DNA of 64,000 nt from Paenilisteria newyorkensis (GCF_000766145.1 NZ_JNFB01000039.1:186001-250000), one strand, 5' to 3'. Positions 28,278-38,462 are shown, numbered from the stretch's first letter. A program made the numbers and translations. The notes: generated by a model from the letters alone, not told the origin.

Positions 28278-29318
28278 TTACTTATCTGTTATTTTGTGGT
28301 CTGGGTGAACGAGCACCTCGTCTTTATTGATAACGCCCAGCACGTCTAGGAAGAACATGAAGACAGGAATACCAACGATTAATCCCCAAATGCCGAAGAA
28401 ATGCTCGGAGAAAATCAAGACGATGAACGTATAGAAAACCGGCAAATCTGTTTTCGCAGACATTAATTTCGGATTTAAAACGTACGATTCCAACGCGTGA
28501 ATCACTACAACGAGCACCAAAATAATCAAGACGTAATTCACGCCGCCAATCGTGTAGGCGATAATTGTTAACGGCACCATCGAAATAATAACCCCGGCTA
28601 CCGGTATCAAACCTAGTAGGAAAACCATTATCGCAAGTGAGAACAATTGCGGGAATCCCATAATCCAAAGCGCAATCGTTGTGAGAACGCAGTTGACCAA
28701 GGCAATCATGAACTGTGCTTCAATAACCTTACCAAACGTCTCGTTAAACTTACCACCGAAATACTTCACCTCGTCGTAAATGAACGCGACTTTACTCTGG
28801 CCAAACTTGCTAGTGAATAAGATAAGTTGCTCTTTTCCAAGCGAGAAGAATAGGCTTAGAATCAGCGCAATAAACGTATTCATCGCAACCACGCCAATAT
28901 TCGCTAAATAAGTGAACAAGAACTGAATCCCATCATTCGCGTACTTCGTTATTTCGAATTCTTTCGCGAGAGACATGATGTAATTCACCGTTTCATTATT
29001 GCTTGGTTTCGTGTAGAAATGGTTGATGGAGCGGATAAGCTGATCCATTTGCTCAATTAACATTGGAATATATTTCACTATCAACAACGTAATACCCAGC
29101 GCAATAAACGCATACAGGATAATCACGATAATTTTCCGATAAATGGAAATACGCTTCAAAATAAAATTCTCCAACCGATTGATGAGGAAGGAAAAAATGA
29201 ACGTCAGCAAGATAATATCAATCATGCTTCTAAGTAAATACAGAATAACGGCGATTAAAAGAAACACCAGTACACGCCGAAAACTGCGATTGTAAAATAA
29301 TTTGGTCCAAGCGTCCAA
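28278..29318 (-). CDS. AI-2E family (PerM/YdbI-like) transporter
   Basis: A 346-aa membrane protein with about eight hydrophobic segments. Conserved family blocks are LLGLIPVAGVIISMVPLTII near the middle and ALESYVLNPKLMSAKTDLP near the C-terminus, followed by FGIWGLIVGIPV. Family members are assigned varied roles, including AI-2 export and Na+/H+ antiport (YtvI/UPF0118), so the substrate cannot be stated. It is transcribed alone, with a terminator downstream. Confidence 0.88.
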   Translation of the reverse strand: MDAWTKLFYNRSFRRVLVFLLIAVILYLLRSMIDIILLTFIFSFLINRLENFILKRISIYRKIIVIILYAFIALGITLLIVKYIPMLIEQMDQLIRSINHFYTKPSNNETVNYIMSLAKEFEITKYANDGIQFLFTYLANIGVVAMNTFIALILSLFFSLGKEQLILFTSKFGQSKVAFIYDEVKYFGGKFNETFGKVIEAQFMIALVNCVLTTIALWIMGFPQLFSLAIMVFLLGLIPVAGVIISMVPLTIIAYTIGGVNYVLIILVLVVVIHALESYVLNPKLMSAKTDLPVFYTFIVLIFSEHFFGIWGLIVGIPVFMFFLDVLGVINKDEVLVHPDHKITDK

Positions 29319-29396
29319 AATGACAGCCTCCTCTAGTTTCTGACTTCCTCTATTGTATCAAAAAAAGCGTTGCCATGCATGCCTTAACTGGAAAAT

Positions 29397-29441
29397 AAAA
29401 AAATCTTCCTAACCCGCAAATGCTCACAGGCTAAAAAGATC
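29397..29441 (-). terminator. murB terminator
   Basis: On the minus strand, ATCTT-TTAGCC pairs with GGGTTAGGAAGAT and is followed by seven T residues. Confidence 0.7.
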
Positions 29442-29446
29442 TCGTT

Positions 29447-30361
29447 CTACTTATCTTCTCCGATAATTTTTACTTCCGTTTCCAGTAAAATACCAGATTG
29501 TTCAAAAACGGTTTTCTGGACGTGTTCGATTAAATTCATGTAATCCGTCGCCGTTGCATGATCAATGTTCACGATAAAACCAGCGTGCTTTTTCGATACT
29601 TGCGCCCCACCGATTTGGTACCCTTGCAACCCAGCTTCTTGAATCAATTTACCAGCAAAATGACCAGGAGGGCGTTTGAAAACACTGCCGCATGATGGGT
29701 ATTCTAATGGTTGTTTTGATTCGCGCATTTCTGTTAGTTCATCCATTTTTAGACGGATTTGCGTTTTATCGGCGAGCTCTAATTCGAACACAGCTTCTAA
29801 CACGATGTAATGCTTATCCGCGATGGAACTTTTGCGATAGCGGGCTTCTAGTTGGTCTTTTTGGAGATGTAAGAGTTCACCAGTCGCTGTTAATACGGTT
29901 GCTTCGATTAGGACATCGGATATTTCACCGCCGTAAGCGCCTGCGTTCATATATAGCGCGCCGCCGACTGAGCCTGGGATGCCGCATGCGAATTCTAAGC
30001 CACTGAGTGATTCCTCTAGCGCAAACCGGGACACATCGATAATCTTAGCGCCGCAACCAGCAATAATGCGCGTACCCTCTCGCTTAATTGCATGTAGAGC
30101 GTCCAGGTACATCACGATACCGCGAATGCCGCCGTCTTTAATAATCAGATTCGAGCCATTTCCGAGTATCGTTAGCGGAATCTGATTCGTATGGGCAAAA
30201 GCAATCGTCTTTGCCGCTAAATCATGACTCGTAGGCATCACAAAAAGATCGGCTTTCCCGCCCGTTTTTGTAAACGTGTACGCCGCCAAATCTTCTTCTG
30301 TCTTGATAATAAGTGTCGGGATTTCTTGTTTCAGTTGTTCCATCGTTTGAGTTGTATACAT
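29447..30361 (-). CDS. murB: UDP-N-acetylenolpyruvoylglucosamine reductase
   Basis: A 304-aa FAD enzyme that reduces UDP-GlcNAc-enolpyruvate to UDP-MurNAc with NADPH. FAD-binding motifs: [22 protein letters not shown] and [20 protein letters not shown]. The catalytic Ser lies in [10 protein letters not shown], and YRKSSI is also conserved. The pattern is that of type IIb MurB of Firmicutes. In Listeria murB precedes the bile/osmolyte transporters, as roughly here. Confidence 0.96.
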   Translation of the reverse strand: MYTTQTMEQLKQEIPTLIIKTEEDLAAYTFTKTGGKADLFVMPTSHDLAAKTIAFAHTNQIPLTILGNGSNLIIKDGGIRGIVMYLDALHAIKREGTRIIAGCGAKIIDVSRFALEESLSGLEFACGIPGSVGGALYMNAGAYGGEISDVLIEATVLTATGELLHLQKDQLEARYRKSSIADKHYIVLEAVFELELADKTQIRLKMDELTEMRESKQPLEYPSCGSVFKRPPGHFAGKLIQEAGLQGYQIGGAQVSKKHAGFIVNIDHATATDYMNLIEHVQKTVFEQSGILLETEVKIIGEDK

Positions 30362-30386
30362 ACGCCTTACCTTTCTAACGCCATCT

Positions 30387-31226
30387 TTAGGCTTTCTTAT
30401 TTCGAATTAAAGGTCCTATTTTCTCCATCGGTGGTTCGTACACACGGCAATAGGCTTCATACGCCTTCCCGTAATCCTTCACACGAGCCGGAATAGGCTG
30501 GTTCAGATTTAACTGCAAGCCATTTTCGAGCATCGGTATCAATGATATAATTTGATCAAAAATATGACCGGCTTGGGCTTCACTCAGCACAAACGCTAAC
30601 TTTGATAAAGCACGGCGTTGTTCAGCTGGTAACATTTTCCCGTGCATTTGCGTCCATTTTAACATTTTCTTACGGGTATCACGCGTTTTCTCCAAATACA
30701 GACTTTGCCCGTACGCTGCCATAGCATACGCGAGCGACAAGTCCTCGGCATTATTCCAATCTTCTTCAAAAATCTCCTGCTGCGACTCCACTTTCTCATT
30801 TAAAAGCGTGATGTCCTCTTGGTAAATATCTAATTTGCGTTGCTGCTGTTTGTAAACCTCGAGCGCTAAATTCAGCTCATCCATCTCGGACTGCAATTTC
30901 TGACCAAACAGCCCTTTTTCATTCAAAATACGCTGAACGCTTTCAATTCGCTCCGCAGTAATACTATCTCGTTCTTTGACCAATTGCGCACGTTTCTTCA
31001 AGTAATCAAAGTAAAAACTATATTTCTGAACCTCGATAATCACTTTTTCTGCTGTTTCCAGGTCTACTGTTAGGCCATCGGGATTAGTGACAATAATACC
31101 CGCGATTTTTCCGAGCATCGAATAAACAATCACGTCGAAAAATTGCCCATCTACGCGAACTTTGTACGGTAACGTATGATTGTTCTCTAACATTTTTTTA
31201 TATACTTTGGGATTCTTATTTACCAT
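30387..31226 (-). CDS. Conserved protein of unknown function upstream of murB
   Basis: A 279-aa soluble protein that I do not recognise. The N-terminal ~85 residues are mixed alpha/beta ([21 protein letters not shown]). The middle, about 85-170, is strongly predicted coiled coil rich in Glu, Lys and Gln. The C-terminal ~110 residues are helical ([21 protein letters not shown]). There is no signal peptide or TM. ATG 31226 follows AAGGTGAT, with 25 bases to murB on the same strand, so the two are probably cotranscribed. It could be a cytosolic scaffold protein. Confidence 0.75.
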   Translation of the reverse strand: MVNKNPKVYKKMLENNHTLPYKVRVDGQFFDVIVYSMLGKIAGIIVTNPDGLTVDLETAEKVIIEVQKYSFYFDYLKKRAQLVKERDSITAERIESVQRILNEKGLFGQKLQSEMDELNLALEVYKQQQRKLDIYQEDITLLNEKVESQQEIFEEDWNNAEDLSLAYAMAAYGQSLYLEKTRDTRKKMLKWTQMHGKMLPAEQRRALSKLAFVLSEAQAGHIFDQIISLIPMLENGLQLNLNQPIPARVKDYGKAYEAYCRVYEPPMEKIGPLIRNKKA

Positions 31227-31356
31227 CCATATCACCTTCAATCAGCAATTCTGTTCCTATTCTTCCATTATAAATGAAAATGTCTCAAATGTCAGGGAAA
31301 AGTTTTCAAAGCCCTGTTGTTTACATAATTATATTATCGTCATCTACTAACATTTC

Positions 31357-31776
31357 CTATTTAACAACTAAAACTGGACACGCTGCTTGTTTGACTATTT
31401 TGTGACTGACGCTTCCCATTACCATTTCTTGTAAGGAGTTTAAGCCACGACTGCCTAAAACGAGCAAATCTGTTGGATGCTCAGACGCATATTTTATGAT
31501 ACTTGGTCCGGGGTCTCCATGCAGTAACGCTACTTGATAATCGATTTTCGCATTCTCTAGCCTATTCAAAGTTTCCTCTATTTTTTTCAATCGTTTCATG
31601 TGTAGTAATTCTTTATTGGATTTCAAGTCTAACGCGGCAGATTTAGTCTCGCTAGAATCGACGACACTTATGACCGTCACGTGTATATCAGGAAATCCTT
31701 TACTGAGTTTAACTACTTCCTTCGTTGCATTCACTGCATGCGTGGATCCATCGGCAGCCAGTAAAATATTCTTCAT
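31357..31776 (-). CDS. Universal stress protein (UspA family)
   Basis: A 139-aa Usp domain. The N-terminal strand and loop read NILLAADGSTHAVNA, and the ATP-binding C-terminal motif is LVLGSRGLNSLQEMVMGSVS (G-2x-G-9x-G(S/T) type), followed by CPVLVV. It is therefore likely an ATP-binding Usp. ATG 31776 is preceded by GGAGAG. It begins 20 bases after the SulP gene; SulP-Usp operons are common and suggest a function coupled to the anion transporter. Confidence 0.9.
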   Translation of the reverse strand: MKNILLAADGSTHAVNATKEVVKLSKGFPDIHVTVISVVDSSETKSAALDLKSNKELLHMKRLKKIEETLNRLENAKIDYQVALLHGDPGPSIIKYASEHPTDLLVLGSRGLNSLQEMVMGSVSHKIVKQAACPVLVVK

Positions 31777-31796
31777 TCCACAATCTCTCCTCACCC

Positions 31797-33254
31797 TTAA
31801 CGGGAACTATTTTTTAAATAGGTTCTTAATTGACGCATCATTCGGCGACTTTCCTTATCTAGACCTACCATTCTGACTGTACTTCCATCGTTCTCAAACT
31901 GCATGATTACTTTATAAATCGCCTCAACGCCTGAGTCATCCCATATATGAAGTTCGCTTAGATCCAATATAACACGCTTATTCTCAGTCTTTATGGAAAG
32001 CGCCTGGACGAAATTGTCAACAGAGGCAAAGAAAAGTTGCCCTTTCACTCTATACATAACCTTGTCGGCTTCTTTTGGAATGATGTCCACTTTCACTTTT
32101 GAAATTTTGACCATAAATAAAATGGCACTTAGAACCACGCCTATAATGACGCCTATTGCTAAATTGTGTGTGAATACGACTGTCAGAACCGTGATAATCA
32201 TAACTGCCGTATCCGTATAATGACCTTTTTTGATATATTCAAAGCTGTGCCAATCAAATGTCCCTATACAGACGGTAATCATGACGGCAATGAGCACAGC
32301 CATTGGTATTTGAACAACCCAATCACCAAGAACGAGAATGAGAAACATTAAAAATACGCCAGCTGTAAAAGTAGACAATCGTTTGCGTCCACCAGAACTC
32401 ACATTAATCATCGACTGGCCAATCATGGCACAACCGGGCATACCGCCAAAAAAGCCAGTCACAATATTCGCGATGCCTTGACCTTTTGCCTCTCTTGTTT
32501 TATTGCTATCTGTATCCGTCATGTCATCTATGATTGTTGCTGTTAGTAGAGATTCTAATAAACCAACGACGCTGAGTCCAATGGCTGTCGGTAAGATAAT
32601 ACCTAGCGTTTCTAGCGTAAATGGGATAGATGGAAACAAAAAAACGGGCAGTGAACTAGAAAGAGAACCCATGTCCCCAACTGTTTTTACGTCCAGATGG
32701 AATAAGACGGTAACCAGCGTCATGACAATAATCACAATCAGTGCTGCTGGGATAGCTTTAAAAAATTTAGGTAAGCCGTACAATATAAGCAAGGATACAC
32801 CGACCATAGCGTACATCAGCCAGTTAGCGGCTTGCAACTGTTGTAACTGCGCCATAAAAATTAAAATAGCGAGCGCGTTAACGAATCCAATCATCACGGA
32901 GCGCGGAATAAAACGCATGAGTTTGGCTACGCCTAGATAACCAAATAGCAATTGAATAATGCCTGTCAAAATAGTAGCAGCTAATAAATACTGCAATCCG
33001 TGATCTTTTACCAAATCGACTACTAAAAGCGCCATGGCTCCAGTAGCTGCTGAAATCATGGCAGGTCGTCCGCCAATAAAAGCGATAACGACAGCCATTG
33101 TAAAGGATGCATAGAGGCCTATCATTGGATCCACACCTGCAATAATAGAGAAAGCGATGGCTTCAGGAATGAGCGCAAAAGCAACGACTATGCCAGATAA
33201 AATGTCTCCTCGTAAGTTACCAAACCACTCGTTTTTTCGTAAACTAAATAACAT
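31797..33254 (-). CDS. SulP family anion transporter with STAS domain
   Basis: A 485-aa transporter with ten or more TM segments (N-terminal [20 protein letters not shown], the SulP signature, and [21 protein letters not shown]) and a C-terminal cytosolic STAS domain from about 390 ([17 protein letters not shown]). Such proteins carry sulfate, bicarbonate or other anions. The substrate is not predictable here. ATG 33254 is eight bases after GGAGG. Confidence 0.92.
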   Translation of the reverse strand: MLFSLRKNEWFGNLRGDILSGIVVAFALIPEAIAFSIIAGVDPMIGLYASFTMAVVIAFIGGRPAMISAATGAMALLVVDLVKDHGLQYLLAATILTGIIQLLFGYLGVAKLMRFIPRSVMIGFVNALAILIFMAQLQQLQAANWLMYAMVGVSLLILYGLPKFFKAIPAALIVIIVMTLVTVLFHLDVKTVGDMGSLSSSLPVFLFPSIPFTLETLGIILPTAIGLSVVGLLESLLTATIIDDMTDTDSNKTREAKGQGIANIVTGFFGGMPGCAMIGQSMINVSSGGRKRLSTFTAGVFLMFLILVLGDWVVQIPMAVLIAVMITVCIGTFDWHSFEYIKKGHYTDTAVMIITVLTVVFTHNLAIGVIIGVVLSAILFMVKISKVKVDIIPKEADKVMYRVKGQLFFASVDNFVQALSIKTENKRVILDLSELHIWDDSGVEAIYKVIMQFENDGSTVRMVGLDKESRRMMRQLRTYLKNSSR

Positions 33255-33354
33255 CCTTGAAACCTCCAACTTTTTTTACTCGTACAAATGAATCTGAGCA
33301 TGTCCATCGTAGCATAGAAACCCTTTTTAATAAAGAGTCATTATGCGTCACTAC

Positions 33355-33383
33355 TTGCATACCAGCGCTATTTTAGCTATACT
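33355..33383 (+). promoter_or_regulatory. Promoter of the small membrane protein gene
   Basis: TTGCAT, 17-bp spacer, TATACT, ending 26 bp upstream of the ATG. Confidence 0.75.
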
Positions 33384-33409
33384 TGCTTGTGTAAGGAGTT
33401 GGAACCCGC

Positions 33410-33697
33410 ATGCCTAAAAATGAGAAATGGAAAGCGCTCGTTGATATTAATATTTTACTGATCTTATTCGGTTATATTTGTTTGTACCTTATGTATAACG
33501 TCAAGTGGCCGGAGAGTTTGCTGTTTATCGTCGCCATTCTAATGGGAGCTTCCGGTTGCCTAGGATTTTATTTGAGTATTAAAGGAATGCAGATGAAACG
33601 TAAACCGATGTATCAAATTTTCCTGATGATGGCCTCGATTATTCCCGCTATCATCGGCGTTATTTATATCGTTGTTTACTTTATCACCTTATTTTAA
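33410..33697 (+). CDS. Small membrane protein of unknown function
   Basis: A 95-aa protein with three hydrophobic segments at about 10-28, 34-54 and 70-93, and a short basic loop (KGMQMKRKP) between the second and third. It has its own consensus promoter and a strong terminator, so it is a real monocistronic gene. It resembles YrhC/DUF-type small Bacilli membrane proteins, but I cannot name a family. Confidence 0.7.
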   Translation: MPKNEKWKALVDINILLILFGYICLYLMYNVKWPESLLFIVAILMGASGCLGFYLSIKGMQMKRKPMYQIFLMMASIIPAIIGVIYIVVYFITLF

Positions 33698-33707
33698 AAA
33701 GAAGCAA

Positions 33708-33751
33708 AGCCCAGTGACTACCGTCTAAACGCGGTGACACTGGGCTTTTTG
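33708..33751. terminator. Terminator between convergent genes
   Basis: AAGCCCAGTG / CACTGGGCTT with a T-run on the plus strand and AAAAAG on the other side. Confidence 0.85.
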
Positions 33752-33757
33752 TTGGTA

Positions 33758-36700
33758 TTAGTTATTCTGTTCTAAGCATTCGTAAACGGCCATCATTTCT
33801 TGTTTATTCAACTCACGGATACGATTGAAAATCAGGATATCAGACACGGCTTCTGTGCGCGAACTTGCCGCGACAACATCGCTCACTTTACCTGTTAACC
33901 ACGTGCTTACCGCGATATCTTCCACCGTTTCTTTCAGTCCGTCCTCGTTAATTCCGGTCGCCGAACACGTGACGCATGGAATCGATAATTTTTGAACGCC
34001 GTCATGTAGACCATCCTCTGAGATAACTTTCTTCCCTTTACAGAATGGACATGGCTCGGCTTTCTTGACCTTATTGATTTGCGTGACGATTTTTTTATAG
34101 CCAAATGCTTCGTAGACGTACGTCAGTTTTTTGTATTTTCCGTTGACAAAATAGGCGTCAATGATGGTTTCTCGCGTTTCTTTAATATTTGGGAAATCGC
34201 AAATTGTGACTTGGTTTTTACGACTGATGGATTCGATATTGGCTTCAATTTCATCCCAGAATGGCACAGCATTTTGTAGAACCATTTCGTAACCAACGAA
34301 GCTTGCTTGCTCTAGTTCTAGCATTTTTAAGGCGACTTGTTTTTCTCTTGGAAGTAAGGAAACGTCTTCTGTAAGCGGCATGTCTCCACCGACGATTTCT
34401 TTGACTTTCACGAGTTCAGGTAACGCGCCAACTGTTGCTATCACTTGGTCTACGGGTTGTTGAACCAGCTCACGGATGTCTGTTTCGCCGAACGTTAGTT
34501 TTTTATGGTGACCAAGAACGCTACCTTCGCAAATCGGGCATGTCACCATTTTTCTAGTTTCCTTCATCTGTTCTTTAATAATCGATTTGGAAATAACGAT
34601 GTAGCGGCCGATGATTTGATTGAAACCTTGCCAGATTCTCGTCGCTTTTCCTGCTTTATCATAGAACGATTTTTCCCAATAGCCATATAAGAAGGTATGT
34701 TTCTCGGCTTCCGTTAGCTTGCTGTAAGGCTTGCTCAAGTCGTGACCGAGCTCATTCTTGATTTCCTCGAATAAAAACTCGATTTTCTGGAACTGGAAAA
34801 ATTCTAACACTTTCATCACTTCTGGGTGCAGCATACCTTCCCAAAACGGCGCATTTTTGTCCTGAATCACAACATCGAAATCAAATTCCTCGATCACGCG
34901 ACGGCCAGAGCAATACGGGCAATGGTTATCTGCTGAATAAAAATCGAAACTTCGCGTATCTTTATTCGTAGGATGCGATGCCACAATGTGGTTAATGAGT
35001 CCGCCCATTTCAAAAAGGAAACTATATTGACTATACAAATGCCGTTCCAAATCAATCGCGACAACTGGTGCAATTTTCTCCGATTCGAATTCGCCATAAA
35101 TCAAGCGAGCCATCGATGACAAGCTCTTTAAAATACCGCCTTTATAGATGTTTTCCGCATTTTTGAAGTAGTCGATATGATTTTCTTCTAAATAATGAAC
35201 ACCGGTTTGTGGCTTCAGCGTAGAAGAAATTGGCGCCGGTTTTACGCTAGCTTCCCCGCTTTTTTGACGGTAGAACTCTTCATGCGTCACAATATCCAGC
35301 TTTTCAACCGGCTCGACTTGCCGTTTTCCGAAATCGACAATGAAATCCGAGGCTTCAAGCATGTAATCGTTATGCTCAATCATCACCATAGACACCGTTT
35401 CATCCTCTAAAATAACGCGAATACTATCGATGAATTGGTTTAAAATATTTTGCGACAAACCTTTCGATGGCTCATCAAAAATGAATAGCGTATGCGGATT
35501 TTTAGCGCCTGAAAAAAGTTCCGAAACAAGATGCACACATTGGAATTCCCCTGTGGATAGCGTCTGTGTTTTTCTTTCTAGCGTTAAATAGCCTAATCCT
35601 AATTTTATTAATAAACTCAAGCGTTTGTGCGCGAGATCTTGCTTTGGTAATTCATCAATAATATCTTCAATCGAACGTTCAAAAATAGCGTCAATGTCAT
35701 CGCTATACTTCGTCAGTTTTTTCTTAATATCAAGGAATGTCGCAACAGTCGAACGGCTCGTAATCGATTGATTGCGATTTTGACCGACCATAACTAACTT
35801 ATCTTTTGGATAGCGTTTCAGAAAATCTTTCGCGATACATTCGTTGACTAGCGTCGATTTCCCGCACCCAGATTCACCCGTAAATGTCACGAGTCTGTTT
35901 TTCGGAATTTGTATCTCTGCCATTTGAATATTACGGCAATGCAAATCCTTAAATTGGTAGTATTCCGTCGGTTTTTCTTGATTCGTCCCAACAAGCACTG
36001 GCGCTGGTCGTGGCGATTCCTCCACAATTTTCCCGCCGTATTTCCCACTGCCTGGTCCGAAAAATAGCTGCTCATCCGTTGCATCCAGAACGGTGTCCGA
36101 ATGGTCAATCAGCCAAATCTGGTTTTTGTAGCCCAATTGTTTAATTTGCTCTAGAATCTTTAATAATGTTTGGTGATCGAGACCGACCGAAATTTCATCG
36201 ATAATAATCACGGTATTTTCACTCGTAGCCATGAATTCCGCCAAATAAAGTCGCGTTAATTCCCCTCCTGATAGCGTTCCCATGATGCGATTTAGTGTTA
36301 AGTAGCCGATATTCATATTGATAATATTTTGCAGGATATGCTGTTTTCCTTCGCTAAGATTTAATTCCTCTTTAAGCGAAAGCAGCGTCTCCATGCTCAA
36401 ATTATTTACATCAGAAATGCTGTGTTCTTTTCCTAGTAACTCGATTTTATAGGTCTCAACTTCGGGATTAAAGCGCTTGCCGTCACATTTTTTACACGTC
36501 ACGTTACTATTACTGCCACGCCCTTTACAACCCGTACACCAACCCAAAACATTATTAAACGAAAATAGTTCTGGTGATAAGTCGAATTTTTCTGCCATTG
36601 TCACACGAATTTCCTTAAATACACCAGTATGCGTTCCGATTGTAGAACGCGGATTCGATGAAATAGAGGATTTTCCAAGAAACAAAACAAGTGGCATTTC

Positions 36701-36928
36701 TTCCATCTTGATCGCGCTGAAATTCGTATCCATAATTTCGGGAAATAAGTACTGATATTCCGCTTTTGGTAGCAATGAAACGAGACGCTTCTTGGATTCC
36801 TCACCGATAGTTTGGCAGAAAGTCGTTTTTCCTGATCCAGACAAACCGGCAATTCCGAGTGATTTATCTGTTGGTAATACAGTGTCCAGATGGTTAATGT
36901 TGTTCGCAATTAATTGATTTATTTTCAT
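33758..36928 (-). CDS. UvrA-like ABC ATPase with unusual C-terminal zinc-finger extension
   Basis: A 1056-aa protein with two UvrA-type ABC modules. Module 1: Walker A GLSGSGKT at 28-35, a CxxC zinc finger near 129-150, signature TLSGGELTRL, and Walker B TVIIIDEISVGLD. Module 2: Walker A TGESGCGKST near 356, signature TLSTGEF near 456 (G to T change) and Walker B TLFIFDEPSKGLS near 484. Canonical UvrA ends about where residue ~570 is; a further ~480 residues follow with CPYCSG (~671), CPICEG (~799), CPFCKG (~959) and CVTC (~988). Module 2 lacks its own zinc insert. It is not the housekeeping UvrA and no uvrB is adjacent. It may act on drug-modified nucleic acid or protect DNA/ribosomes. Confidence 0.85.
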   Translation of the reverse strand: MKINQLIANNINHLDTVLPTDKSLGIAGLSGSGKTTFCQTIGEESKKRLVSLLPKAEYQYLFPEIMDTNFSAIKMEEMPLVLFLGKSSISSNPRSTIGTHTGVFKEIRVTMAEKFDLSPELFSFNNVLGWCTGCKGRGSNSNVTCKKCDGKRFNPEVETYKIELLGKEHSISDVNNLSMETLLSLKEELNLSEGKQHILQNIINMNIGYLTLNRIMGTLSGGELTRLYLAEFMATSENTVIIIDEISVGLDHQTLLKILEQIKQLGYKNQIWLIDHSDTVLDATDEQLFFGPGSGKYGGKIVEESPRPAPVLVGTNQEKPTEYYQFKDLHCRNIQMAEIQIPKNRLVTFTGESGCGKSTLVNECIAKDFLKRYPKDKLVMVGQNRNQSITSRSTVATFLDIKKKLTKYSDDIDAIFERSIEDIIDELPKQDLAHKRLSLLIKLGLGYLTLERKTQTLSTGEFQCVHLVSELFSGAKNPHTLFIFDEPSKGLSQNILNQFIDSIRVILEDETVSMVMIEHNDYMLEASDFIVDFGKRQVEPVEKLDIVTHEEFYRQKSGEASVKPAPISSTLKPQTGVHYLEENHIDYFKNAENIYKGGILKSLSSMARLIYGEFESEKIAPVVAIDLERHLYSQYSFLFEMGGLINHIVASHPTNKDTRSFDFYSADNHCPYCSGRRVIEEFDFDVVIQDKNAPFWEGMLHPEVMKVLEFFQFQKIEFLFEEIKNELGHDLSKPYSKLTEAEKHTFLYGYWEKSFYDKAGKATRIWQGFNQIIGRYIVISKSIIKEQMKETRKMVTCPICEGSVLGHHKKLTFGETDIRELVQQPVDQVIATVGALPELVKVKEIVGGDMPLTEDVSLLPREKQVALKMLELEQASFVGYEMVLQNAVPFWDEIEANIESISRKNQVTICDFPNIKETRETIIDAYFVNGKYKKLTYVYEAFGYKKIVTQINKVKKAEPCPFCKGKKVISEDGLHDGVQKLSIPCVTCSATGINEDGLKETVEDIAVSTWLTGKVSDVVAASSRTEAVSDILIFNRIRELNKQEMMAVYECLEQNN

Positions 36929-37026
36929 AGTGGTATCTTCCCCATTCTTTCAATCTAGTCATACGCTGAATCCTAATTATCGCATAACTGGTTATGTAAC
37001 TTCAACTTCGAGTACTCTCTCACAAT

Positions 37027-37063
37027 AAAAGAGCGCAATCCCATTTCAGAATTGCACTCTTTT
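37027..37063. terminator. Terminator of the ArsR-AHSA1 gene
   Basis: AAAAGAGCGCAAT / ATTGCACTCTTTT, bidirectional in appearance. Confidence 0.8.
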
Positions 37064-37071
37064 GCCCAACC

Positions 37072-37809
37072 TTATGCTAAAACCGTTCCGAGTTTATTAC
37101 CCATTTCAGTCCATGCATATGTTGCGCCTTGGATCGCACCTTGACGCGCTTTCGTTTCTTCACTGAAACCGCTTTGGTCTAACTTCAATTGTACCGTATC
37201 ATCTGCGTTTTTTGTCAATGTCCACGTTACTGTCGTTGTTTCGCCAGCGCTTGCCCACGTGTATGTGATAGAATTTGGCTCATCGATGTTCAGCACTTCG
37301 CAATCGACAATGCCGTCCCACCATTCGGATGGTTCTGCGCGGAATTGGAATTTGTGACCAACAACCGCTTTAAAATCGTTATTCCAAATCCATTTTGCGA
37401 GCATATCCGAGTCTGTTAACGCGTGCCATACTTTTTCTACCGAGCTTGTGAATTGAAAATCTAATGATACATCTGGTTTCATGTTTTGTTCCTCCAATAA
37501 TTGATTTAGTTTAAACATTCGTTCTTTCCAAAAACTTTCATAGTACGATACCCAATCTTGAATTTCTTTCAGTGGCTTGGCATTTAACCGGTATCTGGTT
37601 TCACGACCAACTTTTCGCGCCACTACAAGATCGGCTTCTTTCAAAATAGCCAAATGCTTAGAAACGGCTGTACGACCCATTTGAAAATGAACCGTTATCT
37701 CGTATAACGGTAATTCTTCCACATCTGTCAGCATTTGAAGTATCTTTCGCCTCGTTGGATCGGCAACAGCGTCATAGACATCCCTCACTTGGCCTTTATC
37801 GCTAAGCAT
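37072..37809 (-). CDS. ArsR family regulator fused to an AHSA1/SRPBCC domain
   Basis: A 245-aa fusion. The N-terminal ~95 residues are an ArsR winged HTH (DPTRRKILQMLTD, then MGRTAVSKHLAILKEADLV as the recognition helix). The C-terminal ~140 residues are an AHSA1-like helix-grip domain (FTSSVEKVWHALTD, WIWNNDF, TTTVTWTL). Such fusions are single-component ligand sensors. ATG 37809 follows AAGGTGGTG. A palindromic operator sits in its own promoter at 37862-37891, so it is most likely autorepressing. No metal-binding Cys motif is seen. Confidence 0.88.
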   Translation of the reverse strand: MLSDKGQVRDVYDAVADPTRRKILQMLTDVEELPLYEITVHFQMGRTAVSKHLAILKEADLVVARKVGRETRYRLNAKPLKEIQDWVSYYESFWKERMFKLNQLLEEQNMKPDVSLDFQFTSSVEKVWHALTDSDMLAKWIWNNDFKAVVGHKFQFRAEPSEWWDGIVDCEVLNIDEPNSITYTWASAGETTTVTWTLTKNADDTVQLKLDQSGFSEETKARQGAIQGATYAWTEMGNKLGTVLA

Positions 37810-37861
37810 ACACACCACCTTTTCTCTTTTCGGAAAATAGGACACCTTTTGTTGTCATTTT

Positions 37862-37891
37862 CATTATACGACACCATATGGTGACATGTCA
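37862..37891 (-). promoter_or_regulatory. Promoter and operator of the ArsR-AHSA1 gene
   Basis: On the minus strand, TTGACA, 18-bp spacer, TATAAT. The spacer contains the perfect 12-bp palindrome CACCATATGGTG (37871-37882), flanked by near-symmetric GTC/GAC. It is an almost certain repressor site. Confidence 0.8.
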
Positions 37892-38392
37892 ACTTTTTGT
37901 TTGGCATTTTTTTAGAATAAGGCTTATTATCGCTTCTTCGGAGAGGTTTTCACGGAGAATGATCTCGTTTTCCACACCTAGATAATCGTCACTAAGCCAC
38001 CATTCTTCTAGTTTTTCGATTCCGAACTCGTGTGCGTTTGCTTTTGTTCGGTGTCTTTTTATAGTCTCTGAAAATGGTAAATCGAAATAATAAACGTCTG
38101 CTTTATGATTGAAAAAGTGGATAAGCCCGTGAAGCATCTCCTGATAAATCGCCTTGCCAAGTATGCCTTCTACGATGACATATTCGCATGTGTGTTTTCC
38201 ATATTCAGCTATGATTCGAATGAGGTCGATGCTCGGGTTTCCTTGGCGATCTTTTACGTGTAGCATATCGCGCCGAACGGTGTCTTGCGAAACGAGTAGT
38301 GTTCCTGGACCTAGCTTTTTTTGCAATTCGTTCGCGATCGTTGTTTTGCCGCTTCCTGAGTTTCCACGAATAATAAGTAGTTTTGTTTCCAT
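37889..38392 (-). CDS. P-loop kinase-like protein (AAA/zeta-type)
   Basis: A 167-aa P-loop NTPase. Walker A is RGNSGSGKTT at about 9-18. DTVRRDML and YVIVEGILGKAIYQEM resemble the substrate-binding and Walker B-like segments of chloramphenicol phosphotransferase/zeta-type and adenylylsulfate kinase-like proteins. RHRTKA supplies a possible lid arginine. The substrate is unknown. Its 3' end overlaps the -35 of the ArsR promoter by a few bases. Confidence 0.8.
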   Translation of the reverse strand: METKLLIIRGNSGSGKTTIANELQKKLGPGTLLVSQDTVRRDMLHVKDRQGNPSIDLIRIIAEYGKHTCEYVIVEGILGKAIYQEMLHGLIHFFNHKADVYYFDLPFSETIKRHRTKANAHEFGIEKLEEWWLSDDYLGVENEIILRENLSEEAIISLILKKCQTKS

Positions 38393-38420
38393 CGGGTTTC
38401 CTCCTATGATTTTCTAATCA

Positions 38421-38455
38421 AAAACGAACCACCACCCGTTAAGGATGATAGTTCG
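38421..38455 (-). terminator. opuC operon terminator
   Basis: On the minus strand, CGAACTATCATCC pairs with GGGTGGTGGTTCG and is followed by TTTTTGATT. Confidence 0.75.
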
Positions 38456-38462
38456 CTTGTCG

